54,607 nt of DNA. Origin: Burkholderiales bacterium. GTDB taxonomy: Bacteria; Pseudomonadota; Gammaproteobacteria; Burkholderiales; Burkholderiaceae_C. Positions within the stretch are counted from its first letter, which is position 1. Each line of letters starts with the position of its first letter. The stretch spans positions 1-54,607 of the forward strand of contig JAFLDH010000008.1 of the NCBI GenBank assembly GCA_017302505.1. Reading direction: 5' to 3'. The notes under the pieces are model-generated. The model was not told the DNA's origin. It ran no database searches and saw only the letters and a list, made by a program, of their open reading frames with translations. The position numbers were made by a program, and so were the translations under genes. Shown here one piece after another: positions 34,484-43,455 of this stretch.

Positions 34484-35941
34484 TCAGTGGCCGGGCATCA
34501 GCTGCACCGCCTCGCCGGGGATCGGCGTGTAGCTGCTGCCGCCGCGCTGGAGGATGGCCTCGGGACCGCCGTGGCGGGCGATCAGCTGCGCCTGGTCGGC
34601 CTTGGCGCGGGCGTCGGTGGCTTGCGGATCGCAGATCGAGTGCAGCAGGGTCTGGAAGTGCTCCCGCAACGGCGCGCTTTGCGCCAGCGGGGCCAGGTCG
34701 TTCATCTCCTCCGGGTCGGCCTGCAGGTCGAACAGCTCGGGCTCGAAGCCGGTGTAGTGGATGTACTTGTGCCGGCCCTGGCGCAACATGTAGGCCGCGC
34801 TCAGGCTGCCGGCGGCGTGGTATTCGCTCAGGACATGGCGCTGGGCGTCGTCCGGCGCGGCGGCGATGTCGAACAGCGACTGCCCGCGCAGCCCGGGCGC
34901 GTCGGCGCCCTGCGCGCCCACGGCCTGCAGCACGGTGGGGTAGGCGTCGACGTGCGACACCGGCGTGGCCACGCGGCGGCCGGCAGCGATGCCGGGGCCG
35001 GCCATCATCATGGGCACGCCGGCCGATTCCTCGTACATCGTGGACTTGCCCCACAGGGCACGCGATCCCAGGTTGTCACCGTGGTCGGACAGGAAGACCA
35101 CGCGCGTGCGCTGGTTCAGCCCGGTGTCCTCCAGGGCCTTGAGGATGTGGCCCACGTTGGCATCGAGGAAGGTGCACAGGCCGTAGTAGGAGGCCACGGC
35201 GATGCGGCGCTGCTCGTCCGATTCGAAGTAGCCGTCAAACCCGTAGCAGTCGTTCCAGGCCTGGATCCAGGGGTGGTAGCGCGCCGGCTTCTTGGTCGAC
35301 AGGCTCACGCTGGCCGGTGGGTACAGCGCAAAGTACTCCGGCGGCGCGATCAGCGGCGAGTGCGGGGCGATGAAGGAGGTGAACAGCACCCAGGGCTTGT
35401 CGCGGCGGGCGCGGCCCTCGGCCTTGAGCCACTGCACGGTCTTGGCGGTGATGTCGCGGTCGTAGCGGGTGTAGCTGCTTTCGCCCGGGCCGATGCGGCG
35501 CGCCAGGTCGGCCGACTGGTGCCGCGTCGGCAGCGGGTCGCGGATCAGGCCGTACAGGTCGCCCACGCCGGCCTCGATGTGCATCGGGATGATCTGCTCG
35601 CTGAAGCCGCCGTCGACCTCGCCGCTGGCGTAGTGCAGCTTGCCGATCGAGGTGACCTGGTGGCCCGCGTCACGCAGCACATGGGCCCAGCTGCGCGGCT
35701 GGCCGCTGTAGGCGATGGCGTTGTCCCAGCAGCCGGTTTCGTGCACATGGCGGCCGGTGGCAAAGGCGGCGCGCGCCGGCACGCAGATGGGCGAGCTGCT
35801 GTAGGCGTTGGAGAACACCGTGCCGGCGGCCGCCAGCCGGTCCAGGTGCGGCGTCTTGACCTGCGGATGGCCGGCATGGCCGAGCATCTTCTTGTTGTGT
35901 TCGTCGTCCATGATGACGACGAGGTTCATGGCTTCCAGCAT
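34484..35941 (-). CDS. Sulfatase (alkaline phosphatase superfamily, Cys type)
   Basis: 485 residues from the ATG at 35941, or 481 from the ATG at 35929 (GGAAG just before it). The C-x-P-x-R formylglycine motif is CVPAR with Cys53. The acidic metal site near the N-terminus is MDDEH, and a second metal motif is SDHGDNLGS. Without a signal peptide, it should act in the cytoplasm on a sulfate ester such as choline sulfate or an organosulfate. Two bases separate it from the Bug protein gene, so co-transcription is certain. It needs a formylglycine-generating enzyme, not present in the window. Confidence 0.92.
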   Translation of the reverse strand: MLEAMNLVVIMDDEHNKKMLGHAGHPQVKTPHLDRLAAAGTVFSNAYSSSPICVPARAAFATGRHVHETGCWDNAIAYSGQPRSWAHVLRDAGHQVTSIGKLHYASGEVDGGFSEQIIPMHIEAGVGDLYGLIRDPLPTRHQSADLARRIGPGESSYTRYDRDITAKTVQWLKAEGRARRDKPWVLFTSFIAPHSPLIAPPEYFALYPPASVSLSTKKPARYHPWIQAWNDCYGFDGYFESDEQRRIAVASYYGLCTFLDANVGHILKALEDTGLNQRTRVVFLSDHGDNLGSRALWGKSTMYEESAGVPMMMAGPGIAAGRRVATPVSHVDAYPTVLQAVGAQGADAPGLRGQSLFDIAAAPDDAQRHVLSEYHAAGSLSAAYMLRQGRHKYIHYTGFEPELFDLQADPEEMNDLAPLAQSAPLREHFQTLLHSICDPQATDARAKADQAQLIARHGGPEAILQRGGSSYTPIPGEAVQLMPGH

Positions 35942-35943
35942 GT

Positions 35944-36918
35944 TCAGCGCTTCGCGTCCAGTCCGGCCGATTGCGCCACCTTGGCCCAGCGCTGGACCTC
36001 GTTGGCCACGTGGACGCCGAGGTCGGCGCCGCTGCTGAAGGCCGGCTCGGCGCCCAGCCTGGCGAACTGGGCCTTCACGGCGGCGCTGGCCAGGGCCGTC
36101 TGCACCGCCTTTTCCAGCGTTGCGCGGGCCTCGGCAGGCAGGCCGGCCGGTGCGAACAGGGCATGCCAGTTGTCCACCTCGAACGCGGGCAGCCCCACTT
36201 CCGTGGCCGATGGGACGTCCGGCAGCGCCGAGGAGCGGCGCGGGGTGGTGACGAACATCGGCACGATGCGCTTGGTCTGCAGCAGGGCAATGGCCGCCGG
36301 AATGCCGGCAAAGCCCAGCTGGGCATCACCCGAGGCGACCGCGTTCAGGGCCGCGCCGCCGCTCTTGAACGGCACATGCACCATCTTGATCGACAGCTCC
36401 TTTTCCAGCAGCACGCCGGCCAGGTGCTGCGGGCCGCCGATGCCGGGCGAGGCGTAGGCCGCCTCGCGGCCGCCGCTGCGCAGCTTCTCGCTCAGCTGGG
36501 CCATGGTGGGCGCACCGTAGGCGGCCGAAGACACCAGCACCAGGGGCACCGAGGCCACCATGGCGACGGGGGTGAAGCTCTCGGTCGGCTTGTACTTGAT
36601 GGGGTAGAACGAAGGCGCCAGGGCGATGTTGGCCACCGTGCCCATGAGCAAGGTGGTGCCGTCGGCCGCCGCCAGGCTCACGGCGGTGGCGCCCACCGTG
36701 CCGGCGGCGCCGCTGCGGTTCTCGATGATCACGGGCTGCTTCAGCAGCGACTCCATCTCCCGGCCCAGGCTGCGGGCCAGCACGTCGGGGGCGCTGCCGG
36801 CATCGGAGCCGACGACGATCTTCACCGGGCGATCGGGGAAGGCCGGCTGCGCGAGTGCGCCGGTGGCGGCCAGGGCCAGGGCCGTGCCGCGCAGGGCCTG
36901 AAGGAGCTTGAGGATCAT
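35944..36918 (-). CDS. Bug family (tripartite tricarboxylate) substrate-binding protein
   Basis: 324 residues from the ATG at 36918 with AGGAA upstream. Signal peptide: ILKLLQALRGTALALAATGALA, with cleavage before QPAFPDRPVK. Typical Bug signatures: PVKIVVGSDAGSAPDVLAR, ENRSGAAGTVGA and ASPGIGGPQHLAG. It is a periplasmic receptor for a carboxylate-like ligand. No TctA or TctB membrane genes adjoin it, as is common for Bug proteins in Burkholderiales. It is first in the four-gene operon; its ligand may be the sulfate ester or its product. Confidence 0.93.
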   Translation of the reverse strand: MILKLLQALRGTALALAATGALAQPAFPDRPVKIVVGSDAGSAPDVLARSLGREMESLLKQPVIIENRSGAAGTVGATAVSLAAADGTTLLMGTVANIALAPSFYPIKYKPTESFTPVAMVASVPLVLVSSAAYGAPTMAQLSEKLRSGGREAAYASPGIGGPQHLAGVLLEKELSIKMVHVPFKSGGAALNAVASGDAQLGFAGIPAAIALLQTKRIVPMFVTTPRRSSALPDVPSATEVGLPAFEVDNWHALFAPAGLPAEARATLEKAVQTALASAAVKAQFARLGAEPAFSSGADLGVHVANEVQRWAKVAQSAGLDAKR

Positions 36919-37004
36919 GGTGGATGGTTCCTGTCGTGGAGGCGTCCGCGCCGGCTGCGGCGGGGCGCGGGACAACGCATCCTAGGTGGCGCGTCCATCT
37001 CCGT

Positions 37005-37027
37005 AAAATCACTTATCGGCAGATTTT
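37005..37027. promoter_or_regulatory. LysR-type operator between the Bug operon and its regulator
   Basis: AAAATC (37005-37010) and GATTTT (37022-37027) form an inverted repeat with an 11-bp spacer, the usual T-N11-A layout of LysR sites. It ends 14 bp before the LysR start and about 90 bp from the Bug start in the divergent 123-bp region. Confidence 0.65.
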
Positions 37028-37041
37028 GATAGCCACAGGTT

Positions 37042-37980
37042 ATGGATGAAATCGGCGAAGACCTGCACCGGGTGCTGAACCGGGTGCGGTTGCGGCAACT
37101 GGCGCTGCTGCTGGCCCTGCAGGAACAGGGCACCCTGAGCGCCGCGGCGCGAGAGATGGGCATGTCCCAGCCTGCGGCCACCAAGATGCTGCGCGAGCTG
37201 GAATCGGCGCTCGGATACCGCCTGTTCGAGCGTGTCGCGCGCGGGCTGCAGTTGACGGCGGCGGGCCAGACCACGCTGGCCCATGTGCGCGCCGTGCGCG
37301 GCACCCTGCAGGCCTTGCTGCGCGATCTGGCCGCGGCGAGCGGCCGCGGCAGCCTCAGCGTCGGCAGCATCATGGCGCCATCGCCCACCATCCTGACGCA
37401 GGCGGTGAAGGCGACGCAGGAGGCGCTGGCGGGCCTGACCATCCGCATCACCATCGACACCAGCGACCGCCTGGTCGAGCGCCTCGAACTGGGGCATCTG
37501 GACCTGGTGGTCGGGCGCCTGCCCGAAGGGCACTCGCGGCGCGATTTCCGGGTCGAGCTGCTGGCGCAGGAGGCGCTGGCCATCGTGGCCTCGCCGGGCC
37601 ACGCGCTGGCGCGGCGGCGACGCCTGCGCGTGGCCGACCTGGCCGCCGGACCCTGGGTGCTGCCGCCCCGGGACACCCCGGCGCGCGAACTGCTGGAACG
37701 AGAGTTCCGGCTGGCCAACCTGGACATGCCGGCCGGCCCGGTGGAAACGCCGGCCATCTTCACCACCGCCAACCTGGTGGTCGGCGGTGATCACCTGGCG
37801 CTGCTGCCGCTGTCGGTGGCGCGCCAGTTCGCCGACAACGGCATGATGGTCATCCTGCCCCTGGCGCTGAGCGCGCGCCTGGAGCCCTTCGGCACGATCC
37901 TGCGCCGCGGCCGGCCGGTTTCGGCGGCGGCGCGGCACTTCCTGGAGACGATCCACCGCATTGCCCTGGCCGTTGAATGA
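37042..37980 (+). CDS. LysR family regulator of the Bug-sulfatase operon
   Basis: 312 residues from the ATG at 37042. The N-terminal winged helix (GTLSAAAREMGMSQPAATKMLRELESAL, about 29-56) resembles GbpR-type LysR regulators; the effector domain follows (about 105-305: LDLVVGRLPEGHS, VETPAIFTTANLVV). It is divergent from the four-gene operon and close to an operator-like inverted repeat, so it probably activates that operon when its ligand is present. Confidence 0.92.
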   Translation: MDEIGEDLHRVLNRVRLRQLALLLALQEQGTLSAAAREMGMSQPAATKMLRELESALGYRLFERVARGLQLTAAGQTTLAHVRAVRGTLQALLRDLAAASGRGSLSVGSIMAPSPTILTQAVKATQEALAGLTIRITIDTSDRLVERLELGHLDLVVGRLPEGHSRRDFRVELLAQEALAIVASPGHALARRRRLRVADLAAGPWVLPPRDTPARELLEREFRLANLDMPAGPVETPAIFTTANLVVGGDHLALLPLSVARQFADNGMMVILPLALSARLEPFGTILRRGRPVSAAARHFLETIHRIALAVE

Positions 37981-37985
37981 TGGCC

Positions 37986-37996
37986 GGGGGGGGGGG
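37986..37996 (+). repeat. Homopolymer of 11 G residues
   Basis: An unbroken G-run six bases after the LysR stop codon, in a 212-bp convergent gap with the M48 protease gene. Phase variation is unlikely to affect either coding region, but length errors in assembly or slippage are possible. The gap holds no gene. Confidence 0.7.
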
Positions 37997-38192
37997 CGGA
38001 TGCCGGACCTCGCCGCTGATCTGCGCCGCCGCCCGGGCCGGCATCAGCGGCAACTGGCCGGTCTGCTCGCCCAGGCGCGCGAACACGGCCGTCGTCTTCG
38101 TCTGAGCATCCATGCCCGCATGAAACTTGCGCTGCCTGGGACGCCGGCGGCCAAGGCGTGCGCAGATCGGCCCGGCGCTGCGCTCCAGTGCC

Positions 38193-39554
38193 TCAGGGCG
38201 TCCCCATCGCCTCCCTCCAGCGCATCGCATCGTGAATCCGATGCCGGGCGCTCGGATGGTGGAAGAAGACCAGCTCCTCCAGGCGCCCCGGATCAGGTTT
38301 GCGGTAGTCCGAAAGCTTCAGCACCACCTCGGCAAAGCCGTGGGGATCGCGGGCCAGATTCAGGCCGAAGCGGTCGGCCTCGATCTCCTGGATGCGGATG
38401 ATGCTGTGAAACACCGGTGTGGCCGCCAGCATGAAGACCGAGAACACGGCAGCCAGCAGTGGCAAGCCGGCCACATCGGCCACGTCCTGCGTGCGCCAGC
38501 GGTGGCCATGGCGTGCAGACAGCCGGCGCATGCCCCATTGGCAGAACAGCAATCCGAACAGGATCAGCAGACCGAACTGCATCAGCATCTTCGGCGCGTG
38601 GTTGAGCACATGGTGGCCCAGCTCATGGGCCATCACGGCACGGATCTCGGGCAGCGAAGTGCGATGGAGCAGGTTGTCGTTGAGCCGCACCGCCGCCGTG
38701 CCGCCCAGGCCGCTCACATTTGCGCTGATGCGCTTGGTTTGGCGCGAGGCGTCGAAGACGTCAACCTCATCCGCCGGCACGCCATTGGACTGCGCCATGG
38801 CCAGCACGGCGTCGCGCACCGGGCCGTGCTCCAGCGGCTTGTAGGTGTTGAACAGCGGATCGATCAGGATCGGGCTGACGAGCAGCATCAACGCCAGCAA
38901 AGCGGAGCCGGCGGCTGCGCCCCAGAGCCACCAGCGCTCGCCGGCTCGGCGGAACACGGCATACAGCACCGCCACCGCCACCGCCGTGCCGGCAACCTCG
39001 ACGCCGAGGGTCAGGACCCACTCGCCCCACCAGTCAGCGGCGGTTTGCGTCGACATGCCGTAGCCGTGTTCACGCCAGTACCCCCGGTAGAAGTTCAGTG
39101 GCAGCAGCAGCAGCCCGGTCGCCAGGCCCCAGACGCCCCCGACCAGGCTGTCGCGCAGCAGCGCATGGCGACCGACCCGCTGCGCCCAATCGCGCACGCG
39201 TGCCGAACGGCCGCCGTGCAGCATCAGCGCGGCGATGGCGAGACCGAGCAGGAATTCCCAAAGCTGCAGCCAGTAGCCACCCTCGTCGTAGTCGTTGGAG
39301 CGCATCACCGCGCCGACGGGGAGGCGGTCGAGGTAGGCCTGCGTGGCCAGCCTGGCATCGCGCGGCAGCGCCGCCCGCCAGGCATCGTCGACCGGTGCGA
39401 TGTGCTGCGGCGCGCGCACGCCGTCCTCGCCGGCGTGCGTGTGCAGCTGAGCAAACTCCGCCGCGCGCACGGGCGCGCCAAGGTGCAGACAGCACAGCAG
39501 CAGCAACAGGCCGATGCGGCGCATCGGCGCCGGCAGGAGCGTTGGCGCATTCAT
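38193..39554 (-). CDS. M48 (Ste24-like) membrane metalloprotease
   Basis: 453 residues from the ATG at 39554. Signal or anchor: MRRIGLLLLLCCLHLGAP. Several membrane helices follow (about 98-113, 136-155, 178-202, 210-230, 325-345, 360-382). The zinc site HELGH (310-314) lies in RAVMAHELGHHVLNH and the third ligand in EIEADRFG (about 390-394). This matches the Ste24/CAAX-type M48 peptidases that cut membrane or prenylated proteins in eukaryotes and serve membrane quality control in bacteria. It is preceded by a long region without genes. Confidence 0.9.
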   Translation of the reverse strand: MNAPTLLPAPMRRIGLLLLLCCLHLGAPVRAAEFAQLHTHAGEDGVRAPQHIAPVDDAWRAALPRDARLATQAYLDRLPVGAVMRSNDYDEGGYWLQLWEFLLGLAIAALMLHGGRSARVRDWAQRVGRHALLRDSLVGGVWGLATGLLLLPLNFYRGYWREHGYGMSTQTAADWWGEWVLTLGVEVAGTAVAVAVLYAVFRRAGERWWLWGAAAGSALLALMLLVSPILIDPLFNTYKPLEHGPVRDAVLAMAQSNGVPADEVDVFDASRQTKRISANVSGLGGTAAVRLNDNLLHRTSLPEIRAVMAHELGHHVLNHAPKMLMQFGLLILFGLLFCQWGMRRLSARHGHRWRTQDVADVAGLPLLAAVFSVFMLAATPVFHSIIRIQEIEADRFGLNLARDPHGFAEVVLKLSDYRKPDPGRLEELVFFHHPSARHRIHDAMRWREAMGTP

Positions 39555-40214
39555 GGGTGGTGTCTCGGCAGCAAAGCGCGCAGTTTCCTGAACTGGCGCG
39601 GCGGCGGCGCGCCGCATGCGACGAGGCGGCCAACGGCCGGGATCAACAGCCGAAACGAGGGAACTGTCGGCATGACGTTCGTGGCCCTTCCAGCCCCATC
39701 GCCGCCGGCGGGCTTTGGCCAACGCGCCCAGCCGACCGCCGCAAGTGCGGTATGACGCCGACGCCCTGGCTGGCCCGCATTGCCGGCTGCATCTGGCCGG
39801 CCGCGAAAGTCCGGCAGGACGTTGCGAGCGGCCGCGCTGAAGCCCTAAGCGGTCAGCGCGCCCACGAGCGTCGCTTGTCCACCGCATCGCCGCCGCCCGA
39901 GGCTGGCGGCTGGCCGGCTCCCCACGACCCAATCCCGTCTTCCGAGCTTCTCCAAAGCTGCCCGACGCTCGGACCGGCTAGTTGCGGAGTTCGCCTCCGC
40001 GAAGCTGCCGTTCGCGGCCACCAGGAGCCGGCCAGGAGCGGAAGGCCGCCAAAGACGGCTTTTGTGCGGTCCGGTCTCCAGACCGGCGAGGAAGACCTGC
40101 CCCACAAATAGGTCGAGCGCAGCACTGGCGCCGTCGCCCGCTCAGGCTATCCGCACGCTGCCTTCGCCGGCAACTCGGCGCGCAGGTGCCGCGCCGCTCA
40201 GGAGCGGCAGGACC
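39555..40214. other. 660-bp region without genes, GC-rich and repeat-like
   Basis: No convincing coding frame. It contains short repeat-like units such as GAAGCTGCCGTTCGCGG (about 40000-40016), echoed by GAAAGCTGCCGCTAGCGG (about 41190) in the next gap. Such degenerate dyads are common between genes in Burkholderiales and probably represent a dispersed palindromic repeat family. No terminator with a T-run was seen. Confidence 0.45.
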
Positions 40215-40886
40215 TCAGATGGTGCGGTATTCGCGACAGACCATCGGCAGTAAGCTGCCCGGCTGGATGAGATGGGCCTCGTCCTCTCTGAGCCGAGCGT
40301 TGGCCTCGCTGAGCAGCAGCTCCCGTATCTCATCCATGGAATTGAACCAGCTCTCCGCAATGCCGTCGCAGGATCGCGCAGCATTTCGGAAGTCGGGATG
40401 TATATGGTTCTGGATGTAGGCGTTCATGTGGGGCAGCGCGTTGTTCAGCGCCGCGTGCGGCCCGCGCCAGTAGTCGCAGAACGCCTGATCCGACAGCGCT
40501 TCGAGCTTGAAGAGCGGATTGACAATCTTGATGCGGTCGGGATGGGGCGGCGGCGGTGCCTTCGGGGCGAGCGGGTTCACCTCCACGACGGTGATCGGGC
40601 AACGCACGCTGAAGTCAACGAAGTTCGCCTCGTCGTCGATCATCGCCCGGAAGGCGTCGCTCTGCCGCGCCGACGCAACCGCCGCGGCGTCGTCCCACCA
40701 CGCATTGGCCAGGCCGTCCCACGGCGTGTCCGCGCGCTGGAGGTCGGAGCGCACGATCGAGATCGTCTGGCGCCGGATCTCGCCCACCTTCGCCACGACG
40801 GCAACGTGCCTTCCGAGCCAATAGTCCGCGAAGGCGTCCTTCGTCATGCCGGCCTTGCGCTTAACCAGTAACTGAGTCTTGATCAT
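40215..40886 (-). CDS. Tandem EthD-domain protein
   Basis: 223 residues from the ATG at 40886 (AGGAG upstream). Two EthD-like ferredoxin folds: one at about 1-100 (LLVKRKAGMTKDAFADYWLGRHVAVV) and one at about 115-215 (LFKLEALSDQAFCDYWRGPHAALN). EthD proteins accompany cytochrome P450 or other degradative enzymes and may act as small decarboxylases or dimerisation partners. Here it stands alone between two gaps without genes, so the substrate is unknown. Confidence 0.85.
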   Translation of the reverse strand: MIKTQLLVKRKAGMTKDAFADYWLGRHVAVVAKVGEIRRQTISIVRSDLQRADTPWDGLANAWWDDAAAVASARQSDAFRAMIDDEANFVDFSVRCPITVVEVNPLAPKAPPPPHPDRIKIVNPLFKLEALSDQAFCDYWRGPHAALNNALPHMNAYIQNHIHPDFRNAARSCDGIAESWFNSMDEIRELLLSEANARLREDEAHLIQPGSLLPMVCREYRTI

Positions 40887-41340
40887 CTCGGGTCTCCTGC
40901 CTGTGGTGCCTGGGCGCGATTCGCGTTTCACGTGCGGGTGTGAGTATTCGGCCTGCTCGACAAGGGCGCTGCGCCGCCCGGCAGCTTGCTCGAGCGCCAT
41001 ATTGTGAGTGGCACGCGCGGAATGGAAGCGTGTCTGCGCGACGGGCGCTCCAAAGCGCACTGCAATGCGGACCCGAAGGCAGCTTGGAGGTGGCGAGATC
41101 GGGCGGGCGAATGCCGTTCCCGGGTCCTCTGCGACGGCCGGCCTTTCGGACTCACCGCCGGAAAACTGACGTCTGAGGTCCAACGCTCGAAAGCTGCCGC
41201 TAGCGGACGATTCGAATTGACCCGGTGCAAACACCCTTGGTCTTGATCCAGCCGCCCTAGAACTGCCGGTCAGACCCGCACTCGGACACCGGTAGGAGAC
41301 CCCGCAGCGGCAGGCACAAGAATCCGACCAGGCCGCCATC
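40887..41340. other. 454-bp intergenic region
   Basis: No coding frame of quality. It holds a dyad unit (GAAAGCTGCCGCTAGCGG, about 41190) like that near 40000. The promoter module of the following cluster begins at 41345. Confidence 0.4.
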
Positions 41341-41344
41341 GCTC

Positions 41345-41402
41345 ATTGATCAGCGATTGATCAGGCCGCCGCAAGGACGGCAAGCCCCCCGCTGCCTACG
41401 CT
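41345..41402 (+). promoter_or_regulatory. Promoter/operator module, copy 1
   Basis: ATTGATCAG occurs at 41345-41353 and again at 41356-41364 (11-bp direct repeat). Seven bases later come CAAGGAC (41372-41378), then exactly 17 bases, then CTACGCT (41396-41402). Copy 2 at 42724-42781 has the same boxes and the same spacings with a diverged spacer. This fits an alternative-sigma promoter with an upstream binding site of an OmpR-type activator. The TPR gene starts 30 bp downstream. Confidence 0.6.
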
Positions 41403-41431
41403 CTGTCGGACCCACTCCTGCCGAGTCCGAC

Positions 41432-42739
41432 ATGAACACACGCACGCCTTCGCCGTCTCTGGTCGATTGCCGCGGCGACGCCCTCAGCGGCGCAACGCCG
41501 GCCGCCTTGCCGCACTACGAGCGAGCTGCCGCCGCCTTCCTGCACTGGCGCGAGGGCGCCGAGGCGCAGGCCCTCGCGGCGCTGGCGCTGGCCCCTGGTT
41601 TCACGATGGCGCATGTGCTGCTCGCCTGGCTGCGCGTCAACGGACGCGACCCGGCGCGCGTGCGCAGTGCGCACCCTCATGTGGCGTGCGCCGCGGCCCT
41701 GCCGGGAAACGCTCGCGAGCGCCTGCACGTCGCTGCGTTGCAGGCGGCGCTGGCCGACGACTTCGCGCTCATGCACGCACACCTGGCTCAGCTGCTGCGG
41801 ATGGCCCCACGCGACGCGCTCGCGCTACAGACGGCGCACGCGTTCGACCACTTCGCAGGCGAAGAGGCCATGCTGCTCGCCCGCGTCGAGGCGGTGCTGC
41901 CTGCATGGTCAGTCGAACTGCCCGGGTACTCGGCAGTGTTGGCGATGCATGCCTTCGCGCTGGGCGAAAACAGCCGGCATGAACGGGCCGAGCACGTGGC
42001 GCGCAGTGCGCTGGCCATCGATCCGCTGGAGGCGCGAGCGCACCACGTCATGGCGCATGTCTTCGAGATGACCCAGCGCCCGGAGGCCGGGCTGCTCTGG
42101 ATGCGCGAGCACGCCGCGGCGTGGGCTTCGGGCAGCGCGGTGAGCCGGCATGCCTGGTGGCATGTGGCGCTCTTTGAGTTGGCGCGCGACAACGCCGCTG
42201 CGGCGCTGGCGATCTACGACGAACACGTACGTGGCGGTCGGCCGGGCGCGATCGGCGACCTGATCGACGCGGCCTCGCTGTTGTGGCGCCTGAAGCTGCG
42301 CGGCGTGCCCGACGAAGGCCGCTTCGCCGAGTTGGCGCTCGCGTGGGCACCGCATGCCGACGACGCCTACTGCAGTTTCAGCGACATCCACGCGATGCTG
42401 GCCTTCGTCGGTGCCGGCCGGCATGGTCTCGCGCGGTCGCTTGAGATCGGGCTTCGTCGCAAGGTCGCGCAGCCTTGCCTGCGTCACGGCGCGACGACCC
42501 GTTCGGTCGGCCTGCCAGTGATCCGTGCGCTGGCCGCCCACGGCCGCGGCGACGACGCGCTGGCCGCGCAGCTACTCGCGCGCGTGCCACCGCTGGCGCA
42601 TCGCATCGGCGGCAGCCGGGCGCAGCGCGCTTTGCTTCAACTCACGCGACAGCATGCGCAACAGCGCTGCGCAGCGCGGAACGACGTTGTGTGCCGGTCC
42701 GCCGGCGGGCGGTCGTCGCCGCAAAGCATCAGCAATTGA
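41432..42739 (+). CDS. Tetratricopeptide-repeat protein (TTC38-like)
   Basis: 435 residues from the ATG at 41432. All-alpha, with helical repeats through about 30-410 (for example YERAAAAFLHWREGAEAQALAALAL, then HVMAHVFEMTQRPEAGL, then LALAWAPHADDAYCSF). The pattern resembles the tetratricopeptide repeat protein 38 family. The C-terminal 50 residues are low complexity. No signal peptide. It is the first gene of the cluster and follows promoter copy 1; its final bases contain promoter copy 2. The role is unknown; such proteins usually mediate protein contacts. Confidence 0.75.
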   Translation: MNTRTPSPSLVDCRGDALSGATPAALPHYERAAAAFLHWREGAEAQALAALALAPGFTMAHVLLAWLRVNGRDPARVRSAHPHVACAAALPGNARERLHVAALQAALADDFALMHAHLAQLLRMAPRDALALQTAHAFDHFAGEEAMLLARVEAVLPAWSVELPGYSAVLAMHAFALGENSRHERAEHVARSALAIDPLEARAHHVMAHVFEMTQRPEAGLLWMREHAAAWASGSAVSRHAWWHVALFELARDNAAAALAIYDEHVRGGRPGAIGDLIDAASLLWRLKLRGVPDEGRFAELALAWAPHADDAYCSFSDIHAMLAFVGAGRHGLARSLEIGLRRKVAQPCLRHGATTRSVGLPVIRALAAHGRGDDALAAQLLARVPPLAHRIGGSRAQRALLQLTRQHAQQRCAARNDVVCRSAGGRSSPQSISN

Positions 42740-42781
42740 TCAGGCCGGCACAAGGACTTCGCAGACCTCTCTGCCTACGCT
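42724..42781 (+). promoter_or_regulatory. Promoter/operator module, copy 2
   Basis: Degenerate half-site AAGCATCAG (42724-42732), then ATTGATCAG (42735-42743) 11 bp on, seven bases, CAAGGAC (42751-42757), 17 bases and CTACGCT (42775-42781). It overlaps the stop of the TPR gene (42739) and lies 37 bp before the tandem DUF4242 gene. The shared geometry with copy 1 argues for a real regulatory element. Confidence 0.6.
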
Positions 42782-42818
42782 TCACCTCACTGATCCGACG
42801 CACTCCAGGGCCACCTCG

Positions 42819-43427
42819 ATGACACACATCTACCTCGTTCGCCGCAGCGGCGTGGCCGCCAGCGCCAGCGAACTCGACGCCGCGCTCATGCGGCTGCGCT
42901 CGCTCGACGAGCAGGCCCCCGCGGACCTCGATGCCCGCTGGCTGCATTCCTACGCACTGCGCGAGGCCGATGGCCGCTTTGGCCTGGCCTGCATCTTCCG
43001 TGCCGACACGATGGCTACGCTGTACCGACACGCCGCGCGGGCCGCCCTGCCGGTCCTTGACATCGTGCAGGTGCATTCGACGCGGGTGCAGCGCAGATTC
43101 GCGCCGACCAGGGTGTACCTGGTGCGCCGGCATCGGGTCGGCGTCGACACGGCACAAATCGACCGTCGGCTTGCCACCGCGCGCCGCATCGCCGACGAGG
43201 ACATGCCGCGCCAGCTGAGCTGGCTGCACAGCTACGTGCTGCACGAAGACGGCGGCGCGCTCGGCACCGCCTGCCTCTACCAGGCCACCGATCCTGGCGT
43301 GCTCCGCGAGCACGCACTGCGTGCCGGACTGAACACCGCCGAGATCCATCCCGTGTTCGGCCGCGTCGTCTTCCGCGACGAGCACGACCCCTCGCAACCC
43401 GCCCCCGACCAGGCTCTGCCGGCCTGA
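42819..43427 (+). CDS. Tandem DUF4242 (SCO4226-like) protein
   Basis: 202 residues from the ATG at 42819. Two copies of one ferredoxin-like module: residues about 3-90 (IYLVRRSGV ... RWLHSYALREADGRFGLACIF) and about 97-185 (VYLVRRHRV ... LSWLHSYVLHEDGGALGTACLY). The shared H-S-Y-x-L-x-E/D signature is typical of DUF4242, whose Streptomyces member SCO4226 binds nickel. No Ni-binding test is possible here. A second, single-domain DUF4242 gene lies at 44330-44602 in the same cluster. Confidence 0.8.
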   Translation: MTHIYLVRRSGVAASASELDAALMRLRSLDEQAPADLDARWLHSYALREADGRFGLACIFRADTMATLYRHAARAALPVLDIVQVHSTRVQRRFAPTRVYLVRRHRVGVDTAQIDRRLATARRIADEDMPRQLSWLHSYVLHEDGGALGTACLYQATDPGVLREHALRAGLNTAEIHPVFGRVVFRDEHDPSQPAPDQALPA

Positions 43428-43455
43428 CTTTCACGCTCCACCCAAGGACCTGCGC

